Shown here: positions 28,689 through 38,273 of the stretch, one piece after another
Numbering within the stretch: position 1 is the stretch's first letter
Layout of the letters: each line of letters opens with the position of its first letter
NCBI GenBank assembly: GCA_025352795.1
Contig: JANXSF010000016.1
Location: 1 to 54,495 of the forward strand
From: Acidobacteriota bacterium
GTDB taxonomy: Bacteria; Acidobacteriota; Terriglobia; Bryobacterales; Bryobacteraceae
Length of the DNA: 54,495 nucleotides
Direction: 5' to 3'
The notes under the pieces: model-generated
What the model saw: only the letters and a program-made list of their open reading frames with translations
Told to the model about the DNA's origin: nothing
Databases searched by the model: none
Translations under genes and position numbers: made by a program

Positions 28689-29858
28689 ATGCAAATTCCG
28701 ATTGCCTATAATCTTAGAAACTTAGTTGTCCGATGGGGAACCACCGTCATGACGGCCCTGGGTATTGCCCTGACCGTGGCTGTATTGGTGGCCATGCTGG
28801 CTATGGTCAACGGGCTGGAAACGTCCTTCGCAACAACGGGCCATCCGTTGAACATAATCGTCACCAGGAAAGGCAGCGAATCGGAACTGGTTTCGAACCT
28901 TGCCCGAACCGTTTTTCAGGATCTGAAAGTAACTCCGGGCATTGCGAAAAATGCTGCAGGGGAAACCATGGCGTCGTTGGAACTGATCACCATCATCAAT
29001 ATCCCAAGTGTGGATCAGCCCGATGGCATCAACGTCACCGTGCGTGGATTACCACCCATTGGGCTGGAGCTTCGTCCAGATTTGAAGCTGACCTCGGGGC
29101 GCATTTTTGAAACCGGAAAACGTGAAATCGTAATCGGGAAAGCGATTGCCGTTCGTCATCCCGATGTAGTCATCGGCAAAACACTTCGATTTGGTCGTGG
29201 CGAATGGACTGTGGTGGGCGTGATGGATGGCGGGCGTTCCGCTTATAACAGTGAGATTTTTTGCGACCTGAACCAATTGACTTCCGATTATAATCGCAAT
29301 GAAGTGGTCAGTTCCGCAGTGCTGCGGGCCACTGATGAAGCGACTCTGGTAGCTTTATTAAACAGGCTGGAGAGCGATCAGAAATTAAATGTCAGCGTGC
29401 GAACTGAACGGGCATATTATGCGGCGCAAATGACGGCCGCACGACCATTGCAAATTTTGGGATCGCTGATGGCGCTGATCATGGCGGTAGGTTCCAGCTT
29501 TGCGGCGATGAACACAATGTATGCTGCTGTATCCCGACGGGCAAAAGAAATTGGCACATTGCGCGTGCTTGGATTTTCGCAAGGCAGTATTTTGTTCAGC
29601 TTTTTTCTAGAATCCATTGTGTTGTCGTTGATTGGCGGCGTGCTTGGAGTCTTGCTGGTTTACTTCACACTGAACGGCGCCACAACTGGATTATTGAGTT
29701 TTCAAACATTCAGTCAAATTGCCTTTGACTACACCATCAATCCAAAAGTTGCTGGAATGGGCATTATGTTTGCTCTGTTCATGGGCGCTTTTGGAGGTCT
29801 GTTTCCGGCACGCTCAGCCGCCAAAAAAGAGATCCTAAGCGCACTGAGAGAAGTCTAA
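28689..29858 (+). CDS. ABC transporter permease (FtsX/MacB type), second subunit
   Basis: A 389-residue paralogue of the upstream permease with the same fold. The N-terminal helix is TVMTALGIALTVAVLVAMLAMV; a periplasmic MacB-like domain follows (about 45-255). The FtsX coupling segment is AVSRRAKEIGTLRVLGFSQGSIL. Two different permeases probably form a heterodimer served by the ATPase at 32216. The adaptor gene follows after 10 bp with an AGGA ribosome site. Confidence 0.9.
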   Translation: MQIPIAYNLRNLVVRWGTTVMTALGIALTVAVLVAMLAMVNGLETSFATTGHPLNIIVTRKGSESELVSNLARTVFQDLKVTPGIAKNAAGETMASLELITIINIPSVDQPDGINVTVRGLPPIGLELRPDLKLTSGRIFETGKREIVIGKAIAVRHPDVVIGKTLRFGRGEWTVVGVMDGGRSAYNSEIFCDLNQLTSDYNRNEVVSSAVLRATDEATLVALLNRLESDQKLNVSVRTERAYYAAQMTAARPLQILGSLMALIMAVGSSFAAMNTMYAAVSRRAKEIGTLRVLGFSQGSILFSFFLESIVLSLIGGVLGVLLVYFTLNGATTGLLSFQTFSQIAFDYTINPKVAGMGIMFALFMGAFGGLFPARSAAKKEILSALREV

Positions 29859-29868
29859 ACAGGAATAT

Positions 29869-31227
29869 ATGGAAGGCGATTTGAAAAGTCTGCGGATTGA
29901 CCGCAGTAAGAAACAAAACACAGGATCGTCCGCTTGGGCCAAGTGGTGGATCATCATTGGAATCTCTCTATTCTTATTGGTGGGTGTTGGCAATTTTGTC
30001 TATTCAAAATGGAACGCTGCCGTGCCCGTGGAATTGTATCGGGTAGAATTGCCACAAGCGGGCAGCACAAATGCCGGTGCCGCCGGATCGCAGAACGTGA
30101 TTTTGAATGCCACCGGATACATTGTGGCCCATCATAAAATTCAGGTGGCATCCAAAGTGTTAGGGAAAGTGGCTTGGATAGGCGTGGATAAAGGGTATTT
30201 CGTTAAGGAGGGGCAGGTGATCGCCCGCCTGGAAGATGACGAATATCGTGCTCAATTGCAACAGGCTACTGGCAACTTAAATAACCTGAAAGCGAAATTG
30301 GCGGAACTGGAAAATGGTTCACGACCGCAGGAAGTGGCATCGTCCAAATCGAATTGGGAAGTAGCCAAGGCAGATTTGGAAAACGCTCGGGTCAGCCTGG
30401 AACGCGTTCGAAAATTGGTTGCCGCCACAGTGGCTCCACAGCAGCAATTAGACGACGCAGTGGCACGGTTTGAATCGCAAAAAGCCCGTGTCGATTCTCT
30501 GGAAAAGATCTACGATCTGGTTCGTGTAGGCCCTCGGCGCGAAGTAATGGATGCAATGCGCGGTCAGATTGAGCAGGCTCAGGGGAACGTCTCTTTTTAT
30601 CAAACACAGCTTTCGAATACTGTAATCAAGGCCCCATCCACTGGGACCATTTTGGAACGGGCAGTGGAGAAAGGTGAATTCATCACGACTAGTTTTGTTG
30701 GCGATCGTGGAGCGAAGGGTTATGTTGTATCCCTGGCAGATTTGAAAGATTTGCAGGTGGAGTTGGACATCAACCAGAACGACTTCCGCAAGCTGAACTC
30801 CAAGCAGAAGGGCGTTATCACCACCGATGCGTTTCCTGATAAAAAGTATGAAGGCATCATTGACGAGATTTCGCCTGAAGCGAATCGGCAAAAAGCGACC
30901 GTACAGGTGAAGGTAAAAGTATTGCAGCCGGATGAGTTTATGCGGCCAGAAATGAACGCCAGTGTAGCGTTTTACGATGAGGCTTCGGGAAAGCCAGCAG
31001 CAGGCGGCAGCGCACCGGCCCCAGCGATTATTATTCCAGCGGCGGCGGTGAAGAACGGGAAAGTGTTGCTGATGGTGAACGGCAAGGCTATGGAGCGGGC
31101 CGTTAAGTTGGGTGCAACTTCCAGTATGGGAGTTCGTGTGGAATCGGGATTGATTGGCGGGGAGGATATTATTATGAATCCTCCCGCCGATGTGAAAGAC
31201 GGTGTGAATGTGACGAAGAAGTTATAG
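29869..31227 (+). CDS. Periplasmic adaptor protein (HlyD/MacA-like)
   Basis: A 452-residue membrane-fusion protein. One N-terminal transmembrane anchor (WWIIIGISLFLLVGVGNFVYS) is followed by a lipoyl-type barrel half (KIQVASKVLGKVAWIGVDKGYFVKEGQVIARLEDDEYRAQL, key part VKEGQVIARLED), a long coiled-coil hairpin (about 125-235), the second barrel half (VIKAPSTGTILERAVEKGEFI) and a beta-barrel domain. It links the inner-membrane permeases to an outer-membrane channel, but no TolC-like gene is in the window. The stop overlaps the antisense MBL gene by six bases. Confidence 0.9.
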   Translation: MEGDLKSLRIDRSKKQNTGSSAWAKWWIIIGISLFLLVGVGNFVYSKWNAAVPVELYRVELPQAGSTNAGAAGSQNVILNATGYIVAHHKIQVASKVLGKVAWIGVDKGYFVKEGQVIARLEDDEYRAQLQQATGNLNNLKAKLAELENGSRPQEVASSKSNWEVAKADLENARVSLERVRKLVAATVAPQQQLDDAVARFESQKARVDSLEKIYDLVRVGPRREVMDAMRGQIEQAQGNVSFYQTQLSNTVIKAPSTGTILERAVEKGEFITTSFVGDRGAKGYVVSLADLKDLQVELDINQNDFRKLNSKQKGVITTDAFPDKKYEGIIDEISPEANRQKATVQVKVKVLQPDEFMRPEMNASVAFYDEASGKPAAGGSAPAPAIIIPAAAVKNGKVLLMVNGKAMERAVKLGATSSMGVRVESGLIGGEDIIMNPPADVKDGVNVTKKL

Positions 31228-32178
31228 TTTCAGGTCGCCGCGAGGCTTCTTGGCTTTCAGCTCTTCGTAGGTATCGCGAACTTGATCGGCCAACCCATCC
31301 CCCGCCCAGTTCTTGACGCTGGCCGGAAGCGTGATGGAAGTTGCGGTAGATTTACCATTCTTGGTGGTCACCAAATCTTCCACTTTCTTGCCTGATTTTT
31401 GAGCAGTCTCTACTGCTTTGCGCAGTTCCATAAGAAAGGCGCGCTGGCCGACAAGAATTTCTGGTCCTCCGTATGGGCCATGGCCAGGGAGTATGGTGGT
31501 TGGGTTGAATTTTTGAGCCGCTTCAATTACTTTTGGCCAGTTGCCAATGTTGCCATCAGCGGTGTAGTTGTAAGCACCGTTGACAACTGCATCGCCAGTG
31601 CAAAGGATTTTTTCAGCAGGAAGCCAGGCAAAGCCATCGCCTTTTGTATGAGCCCAGCCCAGGTGATGAAACTCAACTTTTCGCTTGCCGTCAGTAATTT
31701 CGTAAGGCTTTTTGTCGAAAGTGATTTGCGGTGGTTCAGCGGTTTTAAGGTTGAGTTTAGCAACGTCAGGACGTTCCATGGCGGCAGCCAGCCAGCGCTT
31801 CGGTTCACGGTCTTTCATTTCGTTCACCACGCCAATGTGGCCAATGGTGGTTGCGCCTAGTTTGGTCCAGATGGGATTGCCGTAAGCGTGGTCACCATGA
31901 TGGTGCGTGTCAAACACGTATTTTATGGGTTTTTTAGAGATTTTCCTTGCTTCAGCAATTACCAGTTCGGCACCGCTGGGGAAATTGGCATCAATGATGA
32001 TGAGATAATCTTTCATCTCTATGATGGTGTTGTTACAGTGACCTTTCTTCAGGTCGCCTTCGCGGAACCAGACGCCGTCGGCGATTTGTTTGGTTTCGTC
32101 AGGAGCACCGTTAAGAAAGTAAGTGGTTGCAAGAAGTCCAAGGAACGGAACAGCAATAATAGTTCTTTTAGCAAGCAT
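31222..32178 (-). CDS. Secreted metallo-beta-lactamase-fold hydrolase
   Basis: A 318-residue MBL-fold protein with a signal peptide (TIIAVPFLGLLATTYFLNG). The metal-binding HxHxDH motif is at THHHGDHAYGN (about 91-101), with further ligands at HLGWAHTKGD and CTGDAVVNGAYN, and the last His in ILPGHGPYG. Such exported enzymes include cyclase-like and beta-lactamase-like hydrolases; the substrate is unknown. It is transcribed against the surrounding ABC genes and sits between adaptor and ATPase, an odd place for an unrelated gene. Its ATG is 37 bp from the ATPase ATG. Confidence 0.88.
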   Translation of the reverse strand: MLAKRTIIAVPFLGLLATTYFLNGAPDETKQIADGVWFREGDLKKGHCNNTIIEMKDYLIIIDANFPSGAELVIAEARKISKKPIKYVFDTHHHGDHAYGNPIWTKLGATTIGHIGVVNEMKDREPKRWLAAAMERPDVAKLNLKTAEPPQITFDKKPYEITDGKRKVEFHHLGWAHTKGDGFAWLPAEKILCTGDAVVNGAYNYTADGNIGNWPKVIEAAQKFNPTTILPGHGPYGGPEILVGQRAFLMELRKAVETAQKSGKKVEDLVTTKNGKSTATSITLPASVKNWAGDGLADQVRDTYEELKAKKPRGDLKL

Positions 32179-32215
32179 GTTTGATTACGATACCAGATTT
32201 TAGGAGTGGGTCCAA

Positions 32216-32950
32216 ATGAGTGAAGTGGTAATTGAAACCCGGAGCTTAGCCAAGAAGTATACACGCGATGACTTTACAGTTGTTGCGCTGGATCAGGTAA
32301 ATATCCAGATCAAGAAGGGTGACTTTGTGGCGTTGATGGGCCCATCGGGCAGCGGGAAATCGACTTTGCTTCATCTGGTTGCGGCCATGGATAAGGCAAC
32401 CGATGGAGAGATCCTGGTGTTGGGCCAAAACCTGCGACAGATGAATGATAGGGCCTTGGCCAAGTGGCGCACCGCGCACATCGGCTTCATTTTTCAATCC
32501 TTCAATTTGATTCCTGTACTCTCTGCGTTAGAAAATGTGGAGCTTCCATTGAAGCTGACCAACCTATCCAAACAGGAACGATTGGCGCACGCAACCACGG
32601 CGCTGCAATTGGTGGGATTAGGCGATAGGCTGGGGCATTTGCCACGACAGTTGTCTGGTGGTCAGGAACAGCGAGTGGCCATTGCCCGGGCGATTGTTAC
32701 TGATCCGGATTTAATTTTGGCTGATGAACCAACCGGGAATCTTGATTCCACTTCGGCTGCGGATGTGTTGAATCTGTTATCGCGATTGAATAAGGAATTT
32801 GGCAAGACCATCATCATGGTGACTCATGATCCGCATTCTGCTCGGTGCGCATCGACGATTCGATATTTGGAAAAAGGATTGTTGCTGCCAGAAGGGCAAG
32901 CGCCAGAAGATTGGGCTTTAATGCAATCTACGGCCTTAAACATTGGCTAA
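32216..32950 (+). CDS. ABC transporter ATP-binding protein (MacB/LolD type)
   Basis: A 244-residue ATPase. Walker A is GPSGSGKST (about 42-50), the Q-loop lies in [18 protein letters not shown], the signature motif is [15 protein letters not shown], and Walker B is [14 protein letters not shown]. The [10 protein letters not shown] and DEPTGNLDS blocks are typical of the LolD/MacB group that pairs with FtsX-type permeases. It almost certainly powers the two permeases at 27528-29858, although separated from them by the antisense MBL gene. A TAGGAG ribosome site precedes the ATG. Confidence 0.93.
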   Translation: MSEVVIETRSLAKKYTRDDFTVVALDQVNIQIKKGDFVALMGPSGSGKSTLLHLVAAMDKATDGEILVLGQNLRQMNDRALAKWRTAHIGFIFQSFNLIPVLSALENVELPLKLTNLSKQERLAHATTALQLVGLGDRLGHLPRQLSGGQEQRVAIARAIVTDPDLILADEPTGNLDSTSAADVLNLLSRLNKEFGKTIIMVTHDPHSARCASTIRYLEKGLLLPEGQAPEDWALMQSTALNIG

Positions 32951-34179
32951 TGGCCGAAGGCGATCCAACATCCCAATGCGCCAACCACCGCCATGGAAAA
33001 TCCCCAGGCCATCATTTTATTGAACAGCGCTCTGGGATCTTCACTGGCGGGAATGGCGGCGATGCACAATGCGCCAATGGTCGAAAGTGGCGATACATCC
33101 ACCAAGTGGCCACCAATGTTCATGGATGTGGCAATGGCCATCGGGTCCGCTCCCAGGCGTGCGGCCAAGCCCGGAACGGTGGGCAGGAATGCTGGCAGAA
33201 CCACTCCCGACGTGCTGCTATAAACGGAAATTGCGCCCGTTAGAAACGCGATAAATCCTGTGATGGTGCTCTTGGTCGAGAATCGTGCGAGAAGATCCGT
33301 GAATAACTCCATCCCTTGTGTTTTTTCAAGCAAGCCGGTAAGGATGCTGACGCCGCACACCATTACGATCACGCTCCAGGGCATCTTCTTAATGGCCTCA
33401 CTGGTATCGCCAGCTTTGGCCAATGCAAGAACGACGGCACCAGCAAACGCGCCCATGCCCACGTTGATTTTGAAGAAAATTACCGAAACAACCAATGCTG
33501 CAATCACTGCTGCTGTTAGAACATTTTTCCAATGAAATGGTTCCTGATCCTCCTCTGCCTGTTCATAGACACGACCGAATAATTTCAAGCCTCCGAACAG
33601 AAAATATCCACCGAACGCGACCATGGCATGCGCTGCTAAATTGTATAAATACGTTTCCCATTCGCGACCCGGCAATCCGTTTTTGGCCATCAGTCCACTG
33701 ACAATTAGGCCCGTTGGCGCAAAGGGCGAAAGTGAACCGGCATTGGCACCATTGCCCACCATGATGGCCATAAGGAAGGCAGGGATCTTGGCGCGTCCAG
33801 CCACGCTCATGGCGATGGGAGCAAGCAATGCCGACGTCGCGATGTTGCCTGGTCCAATGGAAGCCAGCGCCGCGGCGACTAGGAAAAACAGGATCGGAAT
33901 CAGGCCCGTATTGCCCTGGCAAATACGCACCGCGTGGTGGGCCAGCTTGTTCAAAGTTTGATTTTGTTGGGCCTGAGTGAATAGCAACGTCATGCCCGTA
34001 AGCGTGAGGAACAGTGTTGTGGGGAAGCCGGAAAGCACGGCATCCAACTTCATGCCGCCCAGATAGACGCCGACAATCCAAGCCATCACAATGGCCAAAA
34101 CGCCGACGTTTAACTTCGATACGCAACTAACAATCACAGCTAGGAAAAGTGCCGCCAGCGAAATTGCTGCTAAGTTCAT
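32947..34179 (-). CDS. Carboxylate transporter, MatC/SLC13-like
   Basis: A 410-residue membrane carrier from ATG 34179, which forms an ATGA overlap with the upstream dehydrogenase stop; the frame to 34302 lies within that gene. The N-terminal part ([17 protein letters not shown], then [15 protein letters not shown]) matches the MatC_N malonate/dicarboxylate carrier domain. Ten or more hydrophobic helices follow, with a conserved [18 protein letters not shown] loop and a second internal half containing [17 protein letters not shown]. It likely carries small di- or monocarboxylates. As the last gene of the five-gene operon it may import or export the acid handled by the dehydrogenase. Confidence 0.82.
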   Translation of the reverse strand: MNLAAISLAALFLAVIVSCVSKLNVGVLAIVMAWIVGVYLGGMKLDAVLSGFPTTLFLTLTGMTLLFTQAQQNQTLNKLAHHAVRICQGNTGLIPILFFLVAAALASIGPGNIATSALLAPIAMSVAGRAKIPAFLMAIMVGNGANAGSLSPFAPTGLIVSGLMAKNGLPGREWETYLYNLAAHAMVAFGGYFLFGGLKLFGRVYEQAEEDQEPFHWKNVLTAAVIAALVVSVIFFKINVGMGAFAGAVVLALAKAGDTSEAIKKMPWSVIVMVCGVSILTGLLEKTQGMELFTDLLARFSTKSTITGFIAFLTGAISVYSSTSGVVLPAFLPTVPGLAARLGADPMAIATSMNIGGHLVDVSPLSTIGALCIAAIPASEDPRALFNKMMAWGFSMAVVGALGCWIAFGH

Positions 34180-37082
34180 GTGATGTCCTTCAGTAGAGAA
34201 TTGAGCAGTACGGCGGGATGCACTGCGTTGCGATCCCCGAAATCTTTGATCTGATGACGACACGAAAAACCGGGGGCCACTACTTCTGTGTTGGAGCTGC
34301 AATTGCGAAGGGCTGGCAACAAACGCTGCTCGGCAATTTGTCGCGATAGTTCGAACTTATCTTTGTCGTATCCAAACGAACCGGCCATGCCGCAGCATCC
34401 GGCCCCGGAATCAATTACATTCGCTCCAGGGATGCGGCTCAATAGCGCCGTTGTGACACTGCCGAGGGCCATCGCTTTTTGATGACAATGGCTATGCACC
34501 AGAATGTCTTGTGGACCAGAACGGAGTGCAAGATGGGCTCGGCCTGCGGTCACTTCGCGCAAAAGATAATCTTCAAATAACAGGCACGCATCGGCAACAA
34601 CATCCGCTTGCTTACGAAGGTCGCCACGCAACAGCCCAGGCACATCTTCCTTGATTGCGGAAAGGCAACTTGGCTCACAGAAAATCAGCTTCTGACCACA
34701 CGATGCCGCTGGAAACAATTTCCGCGTATTTTGTTCAGCAAGCGAAGTGGCCTGCTTCAGTAGGCCTTGGGAAATCAGCGGGCGTCCGCAACATACATTA
34801 GGAGCAAGGGTCGCGGGTAGCCCTGCTGCAAATAGAACAGCCGCTGCAGCCACTCCAGTTTCCGGTTGAAAGTAGTTGGTGAAAGTGTCTTTGAAGAACA
34901 GCGGTCCACAGACGGCGGTAACTTTTGTACCCATCGCCGATTCCCAGGTGGTGCCCGCAAGTGGCGGCAGGCTGCGGTTTGGATGCACTCCTGCTATGCT
35001 CTTCATCCAATCCATAGAGGCATTGGCCACCCATGGAACCAGGCTTCCCCAGCGGGCGAGTTGATTCACGTTGCCAAGCAGTCGGGCTTGCAGCGGTGTG
35101 CCGTGCTGCCCATAATAGGCAGCTAGGAATTCGCTTTTGTATTTGGCCATGTCCACACCAACCGGACATTCCGCTTTGCAGGCACGGCACTCAAGGCATA
35201 GCCCAAGCGTTTCCTTCACACCTTGCTGCGTCAACCCAGCTTCGCCCAACTGGCCGACCATGGCCAAGCGCAGCACGTTGGCACGGCCACGCGTGGAATC
35301 AGCCTCTTCGTGAGTGGCCATGTAGGACGGGCACATAGTTCCGTCTAACTTCTTGCGACATGCACCTAGGCCACTGCACATATCCACGGCACCGCCAAAG
35401 CCGCCGTACTCAGAATAATCGAAATAAGTTGGCGGATTGGGAGTCTGGTAACCTGCGCCGTAACGAAGGTTTTGCGTCAACGGCGGAGGGTCGACAATTT
35501 TGCCTGGGTTCAAAATACCTTGCGGATCAAAAGCATGCTTAATGTCTCGAAAGGCCTCGTATAGCACGTCGCCAAACATTTTCCTCAGAAACGGACTGCG
35601 CACCAGGCCATCGCCATGCTCGCCGGAAAGAGCTCCGCCGAATTCCAAAACAAGATCAGCAACTTCATTGGCAATTGCCTCGAACTTGGCCACTCCCTCG
35701 GCTGTCTTCAAGTTCACAACGGGCCGCACGTGCAGGCAACCAACCGAAGCATGGGCATAGATTCCAGCGGTGGTGCCGTGACGTTGCACAATGGCCAGAA
35801 ACCGTTCAATATAATCGCGCAGCTTTTCCGGGGCGACGGCGGTGTCCTCCACGAATGAAGCGCTTTTTGCTTCCAGCTTATTCGACATGGAAAGTCCCAA
35901 TGCCGCTTCGCGCAAACCCCAAATGGCTGCCTGGCCTGCGACGGTGGTTGCCTGATGAAAGTGATAGCCATAGCTGTGCGAGCGAAGATCCTCTTCCAGC
36001 GCCTTCATTCGTGGTGGCAATTCTTCGGCTGTGTCAGCATAGAATTCCACGCAGAGCAGCGACGCCGGGTCACCCTCAATGAAGGTTGCCCGCTTGGCTT
36101 GCAGTGTAGGGGAATTTCTGGTGTTGTCTAAGATGGCCTTGTCCATCACTTCCACAGCCGATGGTCCATGCTTCAAAATCAGCGGCGTGGCTTCCAGTGA
36201 TTCGAGTAAGGAATGAAAATGAATGGCCACCACGGATTTGGCTTTGGGCAAGGGGACCAGTTTCAGCTTGGCCTCCAATATCACCGCCAATGTGCCCTCT
36301 GACCCAACAATCATTTTTGCCAGGTTGAATGGCTTTTGGGGGTCGACAAACTCGTCCAGGTTATAGCCACCAACACGACGCAGCACTTTGGGAAAACGTG
36401 CATCAATTTCGTCTTTGTGCATCAGCGCAAGATCGCGCACGGCCTTGTATACCATGGCTTCCAGCGTGTCGTCTGTTGGTTGTGGGCGATTCGGCCCAAG
36501 CATCGCCACCGTTCCATCGGCAAAGGCAACTTCCAATTCCAACACGTGATCGATGGTCTTGCCATACAGCACGGATCGCGCGCCACTGGAGTTATTTGCG
36601 ATCATGCCGCCAATGCAAGCTCGGCTAGCGGTGGAAATATCTGGAGCGAATCGCAGGTTGTACTGCTTCAACTGTGTGTTCAATTCATCCAGAACAATGC
36701 CAGGTTCCACGCGCACCCAACGCTCTTCCGCATTCACTTCAAGAAGCTTGTTGAAGTATTTTGAGGTGTCCAGTTGCAACCCTTCACCTACTGCTTGCCC
36801 TGCTTGTGAAGTACCGCCGGCGCGCATGGTTAAAGGGCATCGAAGCTCTGCACAAATTTTAACTACGGCAATTACATCTGCGCGAGACTTGGCCACCAAC
36901 ACGCCCAGCGGCTTGATTTGGTAGACGCTGGCATCTGTGGAATAGAGCGCGCGGGAAACTTCATCGAAGCGCACCTCCCCTTGGAACGATTTCGCCAGGG
37001 CAACTTTTAACGCAGCCAGATCTACTTGTGAAGCACGCGCCTGCTTCACCGGATAGCCAGTTCCTATGCAAACTAAACTCAT
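34176..37082 (-). CDS. FAD-linked D-2-hydroxyacid dehydrogenase with Fe-S domain
   Basis: A 968-residue fusion of a GlcD/D-lactate-dehydrogenase-type flavoprotein and a GlcF-type iron-sulphur protein. The FAD-binding_4 region (about 45-255) contains MRAGGTSQAGQAVG and IGGMIANNSSGARSVLYG. The FAD-oxidase C-terminal domain ends near GILNPGKIVD. Two [4Fe-4S] motifs follow: CSGLGACRKKLDGTMCPSY and CLECRACKAECPVG. Cysteine-rich CCG blocks appear at NVCCGRPLISQG and GAGCCGMAGSFGY. It oxidises a D-2-hydroxyacid such as D-lactate, glycolate or 2-hydroxyglutarate and passes electrons to quinone. Both its ends overlap neighbours as ATGA. Confidence 0.92.
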   Translation of the reverse strand: MSLVCIGTGYPVKQARASQVDLAALKVALAKSFQGEVRFDEVSRALYSTDASVYQIKPLGVLVAKSRADVIAVVKICAELRCPLTMRAGGTSQAGQAVGEGLQLDTSKYFNKLLEVNAEERWVRVEPGIVLDELNTQLKQYNLRFAPDISTASRACIGGMIANNSSGARSVLYGKTIDHVLELEVAFADGTVAMLGPNRPQPTDDTLEAMVYKAVRDLALMHKDEIDARFPKVLRRVGGYNLDEFVDPQKPFNLAKMIVGSEGTLAVILEAKLKLVPLPKAKSVVAIHFHSLLESLEATPLILKHGPSAVEVMDKAILDNTRNSPTLQAKRATFIEGDPASLLCVEFYADTAEELPPRMKALEEDLRSHSYGYHFHQATTVAGQAAIWGLREAALGLSMSNKLEAKSASFVEDTAVAPEKLRDYIERFLAIVQRHGTTAGIYAHASVGCLHVRPVVNLKTAEGVAKFEAIANEVADLVLEFGGALSGEHGDGLVRSPFLRKMFGDVLYEAFRDIKHAFDPQGILNPGKIVDPPPLTQNLRYGAGYQTPNPPTYFDYSEYGGFGGAVDMCSGLGACRKKLDGTMCPSYMATHEEADSTRGRANVLRLAMVGQLGEAGLTQQGVKETLGLCLECRACKAECPVGVDMAKYKSEFLAAYYGQHGTPLQARLLGNVNQLARWGSLVPWVANASMDWMKSIAGVHPNRSLPPLAGTTWESAMGTKVTAVCGPLFFKDTFTNYFQPETGVAAAAVLFAAGLPATLAPNVCCGRPLISQGLLKQATSLAEQNTRKLFPAASCGQKLIFCEPSCLSAIKEDVPGLLRGDLRKQADVVADACLLFEDYLLREVTAGRAHLALRSGPQDILVHSHCHQKAMALGSVTTALLSRIPGANVIDSGAGCCGMAGSFGYDKDKFELSRQIAEQRLLPALRNCSSNTEVVAPGFSCRHQIKDFGDRNAVHPAVLLNSLLKDIT

Positions 37083-38254
37083 GGAAGAAGCTCCAATAGG
37101 CCGTTGCGGAGCCTGATGAGTCCTTCTTCAAGAACGCTACCGCTGGAGAATGAAATGCGCAGCGTACCTTCACCCTGACTCCCATAAGCAGACCCGTGGA
37201 CCACCACCACTCCATGCTTTTGGAGCAATCGTTGGCGAGTTTGATCGGAAGGTTCATTGAGCCCTCGCGTATCGGCCATCACGAAAAAGCCGCCTTCTGG
37301 CGCGATGGGCTGCACGCCAGGAATTCCAGAAAGTCCCTGCATCACAATGGCTCTGCGTCGTGAATATTCCCGTTGCATTTCGGCAACGCACTCTTGGGGA
37401 CCTGACAGGGCGGCGGTTGAAGCATCCTGAACGAACATAGCTGGACCGCGGCTGGATTGCTGCAACACCAAAAACATGGCATCAATAATGGGCTTGGGCG
37501 CGGCGCAATAGCCTGATCGCCAACCGGTCATGGCGTAGGTCTTCGACAGGCTATTGACGATTACCGTGCGTGCCTTCAATTCCATTGTGAGCGATGCAGG
37601 GGAAACGTGGTGGCACCCATCGTAGGTGATGGCTTCGTAAATCTCATCACTGATCAAGGTCAGGTTGTGGCGCAAAACAAAATCGCCGATGGCTGCCAGC
37701 TCCTTCGTGGTGAAAACTGTCCCCACCGGATTCCAAGGAGTGTTGAGTAACAATACTTTGGTTGCGGGAGTGAGGGCCGCTTCAAGAGCTTCCACTGAAA
37801 GCGTGAATCGGGCATCGGCGAATTCTGAAGCGACGGGCCTAGGAACGGCCCCTGTCAGGCGAATAGGTGATTGATAGGCATCGTAAACGGGGTTGGGCAG
37901 CAGCACTTCATCACCAGGATCAACCAGCGCGGTGAGCGCGCAATACAGTCCCTGCGTAGCACCGGTTGTGACCAGTACTTCGGTTGCAGGGTTGTAGGAT
38001 GCCTGATTGTCGCGCGCGAGTTTCGCCGCCACCGCTTCACGCAGTTTCATTTCGCCGCGATTATCAGGGTAGGTGGTGCGTCCCTTGGCCATTGCTTCAG
38101 AAGCTGCGGCAACAATATGCGGGGGCGTCGGAAAATCGGGCTCGCCGCGCATTAGAGAAACAATGCTGCGTCCTTGCGCTTGGAGTGCTTTCACTTCAGC
38201 AAGAACGGAATTGACGGCAGTGGGGCGTAGTGTAGAGACAATGCGGCTGGGCAT
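37079..38254 (-). CDS. Class I/II PLP-dependent aminotransferase
   Basis: A 391-residue fold-type I aminotransferase from ATG 38254; GTG 38287 is an alternative that would overlap the permease gene by 14 bp. The PLP Lys is in VNSLSKTYAMTGWRSGY. Other family features are SLMRGEPDFPTPPHI near the N-terminus, TTGATQGLYCALTALVDPGDEV in the cofactor domain, NTPWNPVGTV and LISDEIYEAITYDG, and the C-terminal Arg in LRISFSSG. It transfers an amino group to a 2-oxoacid; specificity (Asp, Ala, aromatic, Ser-glyoxylate) cannot be told. Flanked by an amino-acid permease and a 2-hydroxyacid dehydrogenase. Confidence 0.92.
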   Translation of the reverse strand: MPSRIVSTLRPTAVNSVLAEVKALQAQGRSIVSLMRGEPDFPTPPHIVAAASEAMAKGRTTYPDNRGEMKLREAVAAKLARDNQASYNPATEVLVTTGATQGLYCALTALVDPGDEVLLPNPVYDAYQSPIRLTGAVPRPVASEFADARFTLSVEALEAALTPATKVLLLNTPWNPVGTVFTTKELAAIGDFVLRHNLTLISDEIYEAITYDGCHHVSPASLTMELKARTVIVNSLSKTYAMTGWRSGYCAAPKPIIDAMFLVLQQSSRGPAMFVQDASTAALSGPQECVAEMQREYSRRRAIVMQGLSGIPGVQPIAPEGGFFVMADTRGLNEPSDQTRQRLLQKHGVVVVHGSAYGSQGEGTLRISFSSGSVLEEGLIRLRNGLLELLP

Positions 38255-38273
38255 GAGGGAATTGACTATTACA

